In this document: positions 25,301-37,900 of the stretch, one piece after another
How the letters are laid out: every line of letters begins with the position of its first letter
Position numbering within the stretch: the first letter of the stretch is position 1
DNA from: Maylandia zebra
Taxonomy: Eukaryota; Chordata; Actinopteri; Cichliformes; Cichlidae
NCBI RefSeq assembly: GCF_041146795.1
Contig: NC_135188.1
Span: 1,781,419-1,845,418 of the forward strand
Direction: 5' to 3'
Length of the DNA stretch: 64,000 nt
Made by a program: the position numbers and the translations under genes
The notes under the pieces: generated by a model
The model's database searches: none
The model's input: the letters and a program-made list of their open reading frames with translations, nothing else
Told to the model about the DNA's origin: nothing

Positions 25301-27607
25301 TGGACTCAATGACTGCAAGGTGCCCAGATCTGCAAAACCAAAATCATCACCCTGCCACCACCGTGCTGACAGATGGTAGAGGGGTTGGTGCACCATGGTC
25401 AAACATCTCCACTTTGGTTTTGTCTGTCCAAAGAAATTTGTTCCCGGAGTTTTGTGGTAACATGCTAGCTGAGGCCTGCAGGCTCTGAGAAGTAGCTCTT
25501 GGGTTCTTTGCAGTTTCTCTGAGCATTGCACAGTCTGACCTCTGCTTCCGGAAAGATTGGAGCATTGTGTTCGACACATATAGAGGTGCTATATGTGCAT
25601 ATTTATAGAGGTGCTCAAACTTGCTGATGATAAAATAATGACGTGTATATGAGACGTACTGGCTGCTATTTACCTCTTAATTCCTGAGGAAGCAGAAACG
25701 GCGGCGTTAGCGTTTCACATCCTGGTGGATTAGGGGATCAAGCTGATAAGCATTTAAACACAGTTTCCCAGCTGAAATTCAGATCTTTGTGGAATTATGA
25801 ATCTTTCCCCTTCTTCCCTTCGCTTCAGCGCTGCTGTCCAGGCAAAGAATATTTCCTCTTGTCAGCTAACTGAGGAAATGATCAAATTTAAGCCAATAGT
25901 TGTTAAGTGTGATTTGTTAAAATATCTATCATACATAATGCCAAATATTAACTGTTTCCAGCTGCACTCAAATTTGTGCTGCTATCGAGAGATTTGCTTT
26001 AGGAGTTTGACTCTCGGTGGTCAATTATGCAGAATTTATGGAGAAGAAAAAGCAGCAATTTGGAGATGCAAGTGTTATTTTTCTAGTGTGTTATTATCTC
26101 TATAATAAATTATGTATTGCAGCACTTTTATAAAACGAGTGACTCACAAGAGACAGGTTAAACAGAGGATGGTGCTACACTGATAGCGTTAAAGTGAAAA
26201 TGCAGCTCGTGGTGTCTTTGATTAAACCCTCTCTGCCCGGTAACAGAGGCTTTCTGACAAAGCTCAAAAACTCTTTGAGTTTAGTCTAAGATTACTCTGA
26301 TGACATCACCATGACATCATCTGTTTTCACAGGCTGTTACTCACTGCCAGAGGTGAACCGATCTGTATAAGGAAACAATGGAGAGCTCTGTTCTCAATCT
26401 ATCGCCTCTCTTTTCATTCAGCACACAGAGCTGGACCAGCAGCCAAGCAGAGTGGCAACTCCCAAAAAGCTCAGTGTTTTACTCTGTGTGTGCAACCTTT
26501 GATCAGTCTGCTAATATGTGTTTCTCTAAAGGGGAACCTCGCCATCAGGTCCTGCATCCTCTTTCTTGGAGCAGTGGCACCAAAACCCAAAGCAAACAAA
26601 AACTATAGAAGACATTTTTCAATCACAGAAACTGGAGGAAGACTTCACTTACTGACTCTATCTTTATCTGTCAATCATGTATTTTCTAGGTGGTGCAGCA
26701 GATTGACCATCTAACATCAACCATTGATCTGAATGAGGAGGAGGAGGAGGAGGAGGGAACTGGAAGAGAAAGCACCAAACCTCCCAGCGACAGCAGCTAC
26801 AGTTCAGGCTCGAGCTCCAGTGAAACAACTGTGGGCTTCACACATCAGAGGCTGTCAGAGCCTGCAAACCAGCCAGAAACTGGGTATTTATCTGGCACCC
26901 TGAGGGGAGAGCATCATAGCAGGAGCCAGTCTCCACCCAATGTGCAGCTGCGCCCGCTAACCTCTGGACTTTTATCGGAGAGGAGTTGGACTCTTCACCT
27001 CACCGGTAGTGTTGGGGCCTCACCCAAACATGGTGGGAAGCTGCCATACCCCAGTAACCTCACGACCCACGACCACACTCGCTCCCCCCAAAGAAGCCTC
27101 CCTGCTCGGCCTCCAACTCCTGGTCTTTCCCCTCTAACGGTAAACTTCCATCTCCCCAGTAGCTCTGGTTCTCAGCCTCACTCCCCTGGGGCTACCTCCT
27201 CCATCAGGATCAGCCCCATCTCACCTCCCTCTCCCCTGTCTTCAAAGGCTAACCCACCCCCTGCTCTTAGCCCGTCTGTCATCATCCAGACCAAAGTGGG
27301 GTCTTATCAGACCACACAAAGCGATCTCCCATCTGCTGGGCCGCTCTCTCCATCGTCCAACCTGCTGCCGTCTGCCAGCTGCCCACCCACCGACTCAGAG
27401 ACTGAAACCGGGTTCGCCGCTAACACGGAGAGGCGAGCATCCTCAGCGGGACCGTCACACGTATGCGCTGCGGCACAAGGCCACAGAGGTCGCAAGCCTC
27501 CACCTTACCCACATCACAGACTCTCTGAAAACACAAAGAAAGTGAAGGAGCCCCGCAAAGCTCCTCCGTACCCTGAGAAAAGAAGGCTGCTCTCGACCAC
27601 AGTGTGA
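22278..27607 (+). CDS. PRR16 (Largen)/INSYN1-family protein, two coding exons
   Basis: Coding exons are 22278-23387 (370 codons) and 26690-27607 (305 codons plus stop). The phase-0 intron has GTAACA and TTTTCTAG ends. The 675-aa product is about twice human PRR16 length. Residues about 344-384 (QIKRVVVNLEQVLKALRDVH, then the junction VVQQIDHLTSTIDL) match the helical block shared by PRR16 and INSYN1. A run of seven Glu follows (386-392), then a long Ser/Pro-rich tail ending RRLLSTTV, close to the TTTTV end of PRR16 and a class I PDZ ligand. The remaining N-terminal part is basic and low in complexity. PRR16 is linked to cell size and mRNA translation, INSYN1 to inhibitory synapses; function here is unknown. 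The in-frame GTG at 22179 is not used as a start because the ATG at 22278 has good context. Confidence 0.82.
23388..26689 (+). other. intron of the PRR16-like gene
   Basis: 3302-bp intron with a GT donor at 23388 and AG acceptor at 26688-26689. It contains a Tc1-type fragment at 25290-25575. No other exon recognised. Confidence 0.75.
25290..25575 (-). repeat. Tc1-type transposon fragment
   Basis: CAAAACCAAAATCATCACCC followed by CCACCACCGTGCT matches, in opposite orientation, the Tc1-like relic at 31700-31770. No intact frame. Confidence 0.55.
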
Positions 27608-28821
27608 GACAATGCAGCAGGAGAGGGGGGCTGATCGAATGGAGCCATATTCACAGCACCAGCCACAAGTCTGCAAGAGTGGAGAGTGATTTAAGGCTTG
27701 CCAAGCTGAGCTGAGACCAAGTTTCCAAGGTGACAAGGCGCAGACGCAACTTGGGGTGAGTATGTCAGGAGGAACAGCTTGCTTCTGCTAATGTCCTCTT
27801 ACTCTCTCCTTCTATACAAACCTCTCGGGTTCACACACTGAACATACAGAGGGCATCGTAACATCTGTCTGGTTAACTGCTCTGGTAACAAGAGCCTCTA
27901 TACAGATGTTCACTTTGCCCTGCAGATCTCAGACTCCCACCAACTGCACAGTTAAAGGGCAAGGGACTGAAAAGGCCTAATTAGAGAGAAATTGCAATTA
28001 TTGCAAAATGACAAGGCAAAGCAAGAAGTGATTACCTTAGTGCACTTCAGCCCATGCAGCCAAAGAGGTCCACTCACATGTATCAGCATCGTCTGAGGTG
28101 GATAATTGCTGTCTCACTGCAGCTCAGGCTACCTTGGCTTGCAGTGTTAAAGAGCACATGCGGGGGAAGTGAGGTCAGAGATCTGTGACAGAGCTAGAGA
28201 CAAGAAAACGTGTCATAATATGAAAAACTTTGCAAGAAAGTGCCCGAGCCCAGTGTCCCTGCTCCGACTGGGTCACCAGCCTAGCACTGGGGTGCGCGTC
28301 AGGGGAGACAGGGGGCAGCTGGCCATTCGTTGTACCCTTCACCGGGCCCCTGGTGATACAAAAATCCCATCTCCTTTGCTGCCTCTGGCTTGACCGACCC
28401 AGCCACAATCTCCATCTGTTCCCCTCCAAATGTCAGGAGATGCAGAGAGAGAGAAATAGGGGGCAGGTGCGAGAGAGCAAAGAGAGAAAAGCAGACACGG
28501 GAATGCCAGCCGGATTAACTACATAAACACAGCACAGCAAATCGATGGCTCATTCATTTAGGTCAGCTTATGTTGTCCTCTCTGAAATGTTGCTTTGGGT
28601 TATTTCAGCTGGCTCTTTATTTTTCTCAAAGAATAAAGCTGAGGTTATTTTATATTCTCTCTCATGACCAACAGGCCCGATAAAAAGAGCCTGTTTCTCA
28701 ATAGAGAGACCTAATGGTTACTGCCTGTGGCACTCAGAGGTTACATCTTCAACAGACGTCTAGTTTCAGTCTTTGTACAAAGACTCAGCTATTTACCCCA
28801 AATAGGTAAACACTGTAGAGC

Positions 28822-28822
<1 letters not shown>
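27608..28822 (+). other. 3' UTR and flank of the PRR16-like gene
   Basis: No coding exon seen. An AATAAA at 28632-28637 about 1 kb after the stop is a candidate polyadenylation signal. Confidence 0.45.
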
Positions 28823-28867
<45 letters not shown>

Positions 28868-28872
28868 TATAT
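28823..28872. repeat. (TA)n microsatellite
   Basis: TA run abutting the left end of a hAT-like element. A second TA array abuts its right end. Confidence 0.9.
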
Positions 28873-30123
28873 TAGGGGTGCAACGATATTCGTATCGATA
28901 TTGAACCGTTCGATACAGTGCTTTCGGTTCGGTACGCATATGTATCGAACAATACAACATTTGTAATTTATTTTATCAATTTTCCTTCTGACGATGCTGT
29001 CTGTGTTGAGCGCTCAGTGAATCTGTGTTGACTACTCCGCCTAGGCTGCACTGTCGAGCGCAGATCCACTGAGCGCTCCACACAGACAGCATTGTCAGAA
29101 GGAAGAGTGCAGGGCAAGCTAGCGAGACAGAAGTTAAGCTCTCCTTGCAACATGGACCTCCCCCACCCTCATTCAGATCTGGCGTTTGGAATTATTTTGG
29201 TTTTCATGTGACGTATGACCCTGAAGGTAAGCGAGTCATGGACTAAAGTAAAACAGTATGTTGGATGTGCCATGCAATGCTTAATTACATTGGTGTGAAC
29301 TAGTGTGTTAGCGCAGTTAGCTCGTTAACGTGTTGGCCGTCTAGCCCCATGCACGGGCGATCGGCGGTAGCTCGTTAACGGAGATTTGCGGTGTTGTGGC
29401 GTTAAGGTCATTTCAACGAGGTTAACCTGAAAGCACTAGTGGGAACACAACGAATATGACTGCACATTTACGCCGACATCATCCTAGTGCAAAGACAAGT
29501 GGAAGCAGACAAAAAAAAGCAAGCATGCTACAAACTTTACCCGAGTCATTTAGACAGCTGTTAGCACGTGATTCTCCTTATGCTGCTGAGAATATAGCCC
29601 AGAAGAAGCGGATAGTATAGCTTTTATTTTGGAAAGAGCCATTTCTCTGTAATAAACTCTCTTTTCCAAAGATGAGTGATTCCTCAATCAGATACAGGGC
29701 TTGCAATATCGCTAGCCCGACGTCCTGGGGCTAGCGATTTTTCCAGTCGGGCTACAAAAATCTCTCTGCCCTGCCCGTCGGGCTATTGTAGGAAAAATAT
29801 ATGTCAATGCTTTTGCATTCTTTCAGAAATGTAGCTGGGTAATTATGTCATTGGCATCGGTGAGCCACTGTCAATATGTGACATATTGAAATCGCGTTTG
29901 AATTTGCGCTTGTTTTTTTGCTTTCACTTTGCAATCATGCGAACTGTGTATAGGGTTAGGGTTAAATTTAAAAACTGTACTTTTGAGTTAAAATATATAT
30001 TTATAATTTTAATAAATGACAAATTAAAAATGCATGAACATTTTTTTGTATCGAAAAAATATCGAACCGTGACACCAAAGTATCGAACCGAACCGAACCG
30101 TGAATTTTGTGTATCTTGCACCC

Positions 30124-30126
<3 letters not shown>
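28873..30126. mobile_element. non-autonomous hAT-like element
   Basis: Inverted ends are TAGGGGTGCAACGAT on the left and ATCTTGCACCCCTA on the right. Both ends carry subterminal ATCGATA and GAACCG motif clusters. The body of about 1.25 kb has no transposase frame. A 36-bp inverted repeat lies inside. Because both flanks are TA arrays, the target duplication cannot be read. Confidence 0.7.
28984..29102. repeat. inverted repeat (36-bp arms)
   Basis: Arms 28984-29019 and 29067-29102 are complementary at 34 of 36 positions, around a 47-bp loop. Each arm has a GAGCGCTC core. Confidence 0.85.

Positions 30127-30197
<71 letters not shown>
30127..30197. repeat. (TA)n microsatellite
   Basis: About 71 bp of alternating TA between the hAT-like element and the next repeat. 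Confidence 0.95.
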
Positions 30198-30199
<2 letters not shown>

Positions 30200-30350
30200 T
30201 GCTGCAGCGTTAATCTTGTTAAATTGACGTTAACGCAATAACCGGATTAACGCGGCAAATCTTCGATAGCGAGTTAACGCGGATCGCCCCGTGCTTGGGG
30301 CTGGACGGCGCTAGCGCGTTAACGTTAGCGCGGTTCCTCAGCCTCACAAA
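30198..30350. repeat. hAT-like terminal fragment (TTAACGCG type)
   Basis: Begins TAGTGCTGCAGCGTTAATC and has several TTAACGCG words, typical of one end of a vertebrate hAT family. Part (about 30262-30330) is an inverted relative of 29305-29372. The right boundary is not clear. Confidence 0.5.
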
Positions 30351-30939
30351 CAGCTAGGAATGAATAACCACTGGTGCTCCAGAGAGCGCTTCCATCACCA
30401 GCATGGTATATGTGGGTTTATGTTCATAATGAATATCACACAGTGATACTCTGTGACTCATTCAAGCATTTTTAGGCAAATTTTGCGATAGTTTTATTAG
30501 TAATTAGTCATTTTTGTGCAGATCTACCCCTCAGAGGTGTCTACCATCATGCTACAAGTGCAGTGCTTACATGCTTAAAGCTGGAGCGCCAACATGATGC
30601 TCAGAAAGAATCACATCCTGAGTGTAATCTGCTAACCTGTTAACTTTAAGGACTTAAAACCTTATGTGCAGCTGAGGTCAGTGGAGATCTTGTTAGTGTT
30701 GCAGGTGAACTGAATGGTTTTCCTAATAATGAGCAGTCCACACTAAAAATGCCACACTACAGCTGTGCAAAAACAAAACAAGTTTTCAAGTAATGAAAGT
30801 GCAGTCCTGTGGAAAAACTACATACATCCTTACTGCTTCCATAGGAACTGAGAAGCTGCGCTGCAGCCAGGCGCTGCTAATTAAATGCATTTGATCAACT
30901 GATCATAAGCAGAAGTTTTAGCAGTTTGCAGGTCTGAAG

Positions 30940-32060
30940 CATTCAGGTGTGTGTTAACTCGATGCCCAGGAGGAAATACACCAGCAGTGATCTAAGAAAA
31001 GCAATTCTTGCTGCCGATCAATCTGAAAAAGGTCATAAGTCCATTTTCAAAGAATCTGGTCCATCATTCTGCCGTGAGAAAGATTATTCACAAGTGGGAA
31101 ACATTCAAGACAGCTGCCAGTCGTACCAGAAGTGAACATCCCAGCAAATCGACCCCAATGTCATCCTGTGCAGTGGTCAGGGAAATTGAAACAAACCCAA
31201 AGACTGCATGCCAATCCCTACGGGCCTCCATTAGCACCTTAAAGTTCATGACAATACATTTAGAAAGCAAAGTTGCACAAACCACAGACCACAAGGTTGG
31301 CCTTTGCCACTGGACTATGAGTGGTGATGAAGGCTGAGGCAGAGTACAGTGGAAGCAAAATAACTGGACAATTAAAGGCAAGTCAAGCCTTCCAACTGCA
31401 ACACAAATCACACTGTCTAATATTCTATTTCTAATTAAATATTATATATTTTAATCTTAATTAGCGCCATTATGAAAACACTCCATGTACAGGAATTCCC
31501 CACACTCATGTGACCTGGCCTCTACTGGACCCCCAGGGAAACATCTGCACACACAGACAGGCGAGTAATCTCATCTCCACAAGCAAGTTTTACTCAACAG
31601 TAGACCTTATTTGGTGCCAGTGTCTTTGAACATACAAGAGCAAAAAGGAAATGCTCGACAATAACGCACAGCACCACGTTTGCGGGAAACCAAACGCAGC
31701 ACGCCAGCTGTCGAGCACAGTGGTGGAGGCGTGATGATTTGGGTTCGTTTTGCAGCCACAGAAACTGGACACTTTACAGTTATTGAGTCGAACACAAACA
31801 GCAGCAGCTTGGCTGAAATATGTTCATGCAACAGAAAAAGCACAGCAGTAAATCTACAACAGAATAGCTGCAAAGGTGCTGCAGCGACCGAGTGTTATCC
31901 AGAACTCACCGGGACCTTGTTCCTGCAAACCTCAGTTCCTGCAACGCTGTAAAGACCAGCGGGCCAAGATTCCTGCGCAACGATGTGGAAGACTGATAAA
32001 GTCGTACAGAAAACAATTCAAGTTATTGCTGCTAAAGGTGGCTGCAGAACCACACTGATT
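30940..32060 (+). pseudogene. decayed Tc1-type transposase
   Basis: Successive stretches read as a Tc1-like transposase broken by indels and stops. An N-terminal helix-turn-helix-like part lies at 30960-31140. Next come AAGGTTGGCCTTTGCCACTG and GGTGGAGGCGTGATGATTTG. CGATGTGGAAGACTGATAAAG and AAGTTATTGCTGCTAAAGGT lie near the end. The longest intact frame is about 110 codons. Confidence 0.65.
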
Positions 32061-33480
32061 TGCTTTTGGTCAAACATCTCTTAAGGCAACAAGTGTACAA
32101 GCTTTGTTTTAAGGGGTCACAAGAAGATGGCAAACATCCTCCTGAAGCCAAGAAAGTTGTACCCCTCAACCCACAACTTTCTGTCAGTTAGTAATTAAAT
32201 CACATGAATTTAATTTTGCTCCATGTTTCTCTCCTGTCGGCCTGCACACCCTCTTGCAGTGGCTTTGTGAACCATTACAGTGTGTCTGCACCACATTTGA
32301 ACAGTTAGAGGTATTTCAGTCTGGACAGCAGCGGGGTGGCAGGATGGGGGGTTCTGATCAAAGCTCTTTAATTGACGTCATCATAATCTAGGCCAATTCT
32401 TTGCAGGAGAGTGTATTAATTCTTTGTGATGGTTGTACTGTAAAGGGAGAAGTTGAAAGTAAACATCTGTACCGCTGCCAGATGGTAAACAGCAGCGATA
32501 TGTGTTCAGGGTTTGCATGACAGCATCGAGGCAGCTCCGAGTCCCATAGACGGAGTGAAATGATGATAATCAAAGAGCTACTGTGCAACAGAGACCTATT
32601 ACTCGATGGAACAACCAACTCGAGAACAAAGTGTCTCATTTTCTCCCCCTGCAAGGCCACAAAACTAGAAACGAGAGTCTGAAAATGTCCCCGCTTTGCT
32701 ATAAGATGCTTTAATTACAAATAAGAGCCTCTGTGGGAGTTTCATCGCACAGCTTGTTGTGATCTTAGCTCTGCCACACTTGAGATTTTCAGATGTTTCA
32801 TAGTCACGGCTGTAAAAGCAGCGCTAAACGTGCTGGTTACAGTTCTGACACTACGCTTCAAACAAACTTGCGCCGATATGCCGACAATCTAGATTACAGA
32901 TTTTTCTCTTTGGCTTAACATAAAATGAATAAATCCCCACCAACTTTCTATCTCTATAAACCCATAAAGATCAGAGCTCTATAGATTCCCATTTGTGCCT
33001 GTGGATTTAGAAGAGCCTCGCTCCAAAGCTTTTCTCCCAGAAATAAAGAAGAAACAATAGAAGCTCTTTATCTCATGGCAACATTTATCTGAGGACAATA
33101 TATGTTAATTTCCTACGCCAGCAGAATACATTTTAAAACAACATTTCTTATAATGCTTATTTTAATTGCAAGTTTTGCTCGGGGCCTCAGATGTCCTGTA
33201 CACTGTATTTATGGTGCTTATAAACTGAGTCTAAATTAGGGATGCATTAGTGCTGCTACTAAAATTACTGTTGTTCTGGATGGGATATGATGGGGTATAA
33301 AAATGCTTTCCACCGTGTTTACTGTTGCCCAGCTTTGACAGTGCTCCGAATATTTATTGTCTCAATGCTGGCACTCAAATCTTTCCTCTTTTTATGTTTA
33401 CCCTCTAACAAGCTGTGGGAGCTTCAGTGAGATCATGACTGACATTAACAAGACACAAACATTGAGTTATCTCCAGAAAA
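32061..33480. other. intergenic, nothing recognised
   Basis: No coding exon or named repeat seen. Confidence 0.4.
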
Positions 33481-33484
33481 TGTC

Positions 33485-33490
33485 TTTATT
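33485..33490 (-). terminator. mydgf: candidate polyadenylation signal of mydgf
   Basis: AATAAA on the minus strand, about 1.4 kb past the mydgf stop. It is the first good hexamer I noticed on that strand; a nearer variant signal is possible. Confidence 0.35.
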
Positions 33491-34917
33491 GAGACGCCCA
33501 TCACATTTCATCATGAATCAGAAGAATCAACAAGTAGAAAAAGAAAACGTACAAAATAAGTAACATTGGGTTTGTTTGTTTTCAAATCTGTCACGCCAGG
33601 ATCTGGAGGTGATTATTTCCAGACGACGCATCGACATCAGCGGTGACAACGAGGAAAAGGGGAAACGCTCCTGCTAAGCATTTCCTCAGTTCCTTAGGAT
33701 CACCTCCGGACGGACGAGGGAAACCGATCCCGGGCCAAACAAGGCAGAGAGATAACAGGTAACACAACCACACAATCAAATCAGCAAAATCCTCAAATCT
33801 GAAATCAATCGTCCTCTGGAGACTGGCGTGGATCTGAGAGGGCTGGATCAATGACGGGGGGATAAAGGTTCTCGCAACATCACGAAGGGGGGGGGGGCGC
33901 GAAATAATGAAGTCCTTGTGAAATCTGCACATTATCCTCGCTGATCCACACATGTGGCACCGAAAGATGAAAGTAAAGGGTTCAAGGAGGACTCAGAGAT
34001 ACCTGCTGGCATCTCTTTTGCCTCGCGTGTTATCATCCAAACGTCTGTGCATGCCCTACATTTTAGTATTCTGTGGTTAACAATGTAACTGAAAACTTGT
34101 TGCAATAAACTCAAATTAGATCCATTTGTTAATGGGAATTTGTTTGAGAAAGATTTGCATCTTCTGCTGCAGAATGATGAAGATTTGAAGACATAAGTGG
34201 GAATACACGTGTCCTCTTAACATGTTTAAAAGCGGCTATCTGCTGCATTATGGCTTCAGGCAAAAACACAAAACAAAGATTTATCACAAGAAGAAGTGAT
34301 TGGTGGTTGCTGGGGATCAAATGTGGTGCTTACAATCATCTGGAACGGATAAACAGAGAGAGATGAAGACAGAAGGAGGCAGTTCGCTCAACAGCGGCTC
34401 AGAGCAGAGCCAGACGGGGGAAATTGTTTATGTGCGCGCAGTGACGATATTGGGGAATACTCACTTTTCTCTCGGGATTACATAAGATGGATAAATCCTT
34501 CCCTAGTCTAAATATGTTATCTATACTCCACAAAGCCCCCAGACATCCTCTATACAATCACAGACATCCCCAGTGTATCAGGACACAATTCTTTGTAAAT
34601 CTTGTAGCATAAGAAAAATAACAACTATGGAAGCACTTCATCTCAGAGCAAGCATTTTGTTGTTGTTGTTGTTGTTGTTTACTCAGCTGATCCCTTTTGT
34701 CCCGTGTAGCTCCGATCCACTATAGCAACAAAGTATCAGGTAACTTTTGTAGCGACACAAAGTGCTGTCAGGGCAGTATCCAGTTTATCCTTCTTCAATT
34801 TTTAGTTGTAACTCAGGAAGAAATCCATCCTTCATCGATCACTGAGGGAAAAGCAGAGGCTCCAGTCGGAGCTCGTTGGGATGCTCTGATTGGTCAAAGC
34901 GCTTCACTTCTGACCAG

Positions 34918-37900
34918 CTACAGCTCGTCTTTTCGTGTCCGTCCAATCACGGTCAGTTTGGAGAGTTGAGCGCTGAACTTTCCATCCCTGTGGGTCACTT
35001 GAGGTTAAAAAAAAGAGGAAATGCATGAAATGCCGCCACAGATGACGACAGAGCAAAAACAATCATTCAGCTGCAAACAAAGCACAAGGAGAATAACAGG
35101 ACATCACGTCTGTAGGTTTGATGAGCTCCACCTGCAGGTGAGCTGGTGTAAATGAGACATGCCTGCTACCTGCAGGCAGTGAGCCCAACAGCAACGTTGC
35201 TGATCCTGTTAAAGACCTCACACACAAACAGCATCTTTATCTTTTATGTATTTGAAAAAGTCTATATTTCAGCATTTTTCAGACATGCACTAAAAAAAAA
35301 TGCTTATTTGCTTTTTTGAAGGGTGGAAAGAAAAAAAACACACGAATCTCGTGTCTGTTTATTATACGCAGAGCTAGAAACCACAGCGTGGCGAGCTTAG
35401 CTTACAAAGAAAGCAAATGATAATTTAACCTTTATTACACTGGGGAAGATATTTATACAGGAACTAAACATATTTTTATTCCAGGCAAGCAGTTCCCATA
35501 AAGCAGGGGTGGGCAATTCATTTCCCCAAGGGGCCACAGCTTATTGGTGCGGCCCTACACAACAGTCCCAGTGTATCATGTGGCCCCTTGGGAAAATTAA
35601 TTGCCCACCTTTACTCTAAAAGCTTAAACATGATCAGTTATTTTGTACTTTGATGGAGTCGTACATTAAAATACATTTTTGGAGCTGAACAGTTGATGCA
35701 TGTTGTAGCTGTTAGCTTATAAACAAATGTAAAGGAAAATGTGTAATAAGTGGACTTCAAGCGATTTAATTAAAGCCTTACAAATTAAGAGCCTGACCAT
35801 AACCTTAAAACACGTCCCAGCCTAAAATAAAACAGCACTTATGATAAATCACCAGCTGTAACACTCACTGCCTCCATGTGGCACAAACATAAGGACATGT
35901 CAGCATGTCTTTATCTGCACGTCTGAGCTCGGTTGCTCTCCTTTCCTATAGATGCTAAAGGCTACTCGTAGGTTTGTAATTAATACGCTCTCCACTGTTA
36001 AGCAGTCTATCAAAACAAACCCAGACTGCAAGTGTTTTCCAGCATCTGTAACTGTAGCGTTTAATATGCTGAAAAAGACACAGGAAATTGCTGGTCGGCT
36101 CGACTCGTCAAATCCTGCTAATCACAGTCTGGAGCCTCGGTTTGCGCGGAAACGGAATAACAAGAAATAATGCTACAGGGACAAATGACAACCCACTCAC
36201 AGCTGGAGCATATGCTTTAGAGGGAAATCAGCAGGGTACTTGCAGCGTGATGGAGAGGGAGGGAGGCAGACGGAGAGAAAGAGCAAGGGATTGATGTGAC
36301 AAGCAGAGGGAGTTGATTGAACACTCGGAAACACAATAAATTTCTCACCTGTTGATTCTCCGATGGTGAATTCTTCTGGCTTCAAAGGCACGTCACTCTG
36401 TCCTCCTGCTGCCGACTGAGACTGGAAACGCAAACAGCAGCCGCGATGAAGACGAGGAGGAGGAGAGCAGGGGAAGAGAGACAAAAAAGAAACAATGAAA
36501 CAGAGAGGGAAACAGGATGAGAGGCGGCACAGATGACAACAATTTTGTTTGGAACAGACGGGCCGGGACAGTAGGAGGACGTGACGGCAAGGTCAAGGAA
36601 ATGTTGCGCGGGGGTGGCAGGTGTGTTTGTTTGTGCGTGCAAAGTTATTTCGGTCTCATCATTCAAGGAAGTTGTGTTTTTTTCCCTGTGTGTTCGTCTT
36701 TGGCTTGCAGGGCACGGAGCTGAGCGGGAGGAGGAAACATGCGCTCGCACTAATGACAGAAAGTGTCAGGACTGTCCTTGCTGTGGGAAGGAGGCGTGTC
36801 GAGGTGCGCTCCACTTCACAGACGACCACATCAGACAGGCAGACCGCGCAAAGTGGCTGAGCTCAGACCGGGCGCGGACATTAACCTTCCACGAGACATT
36901 AAAGTGCACAGACTCGATTCCGAGTGTGACGTCAAGAAGAAATAAAGTTTTCGTGCTACTTTGACTCACTCGACTTGTGTTAGTTTGTCAAGGGCACATT
37001 ATGGGTTTGTTGTATACAAGTGGAGGGAAGATGATATGTCCAACCCACCCATGTCTAGCTTATGGTCGGGTACATTCTGCTACTCAGGTGACAAATCCAA
37101 GTCCTCGAGCTACAAAATCCCGCAGCTGCAACTTTATCGACTTTGTGTCTGGGGGCACGCCTTATGTAACGGGCGCCATCGTTGTAGTAAAGCAACATAT
37201 TATGCATTCGCTTTTCATTGATTTCTAAGTAGAGGGACCCAGCGCCGCCCCTTTTTGCAGAAGGCTCGTGTGCCAACATTTAAAGTTGAGCAGTTAATCA
37301 AACATATTTGATAGGTGATAAATCACAGAACACTGCAAAACATTATCTGCTTCCAGCTTTTCAAATGTGAGAACTGGCAGCTTTGCTGTATTTTATAATC
37401 ACTGAAAAATTAACCGTGAAATGCTTCGGACAGCCATTCGATCACACCGAGGAACTTGAAGACGTACTCTTGGGCTGCGAGATGGAAGTTTTTTTAAATA
37501 CTTTTCAGATATTATGAACTAAATGAATATTAAAATGGTAAGCTGCTGCTTCTTTCTCTTTGAGTCCGATTAGACAAAAGTCTGAAGGCAGCTCATCCTG
37601 TTCACAAATCATTAAATGTCAGACTTACAATAATCCTCGTTCGTGCGGAGACGTGGCACGCACTGACATTTACATATCCAGGAACGAGGCGCAAGCGTCA
37701 TTATCAAACTGTTTAATTAAATACAGCTCTGAGATTTTTTCTCTATTTGTCGCACGAGACGAGATAAAAGTGCAGATGGCGACAGCTGTGACGATCTTAC
37801 AGCCCCTACGTGCTGGAGAAAAAGCATATAAGAAGCGGCTGCACACAAACGTCTGCCTCAGATTTGGTCCCAGAGGCTGATGAATGTGTTGCTGGTATAA

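Noticed and set aside
22278..27607. Assignment as INSYN1 proper
   Set aside because: The INSYN1 C-terminal region is not visible; the STTV tail and Ser-rich part after the helix fit PRR16 better, so only family level is claimed.
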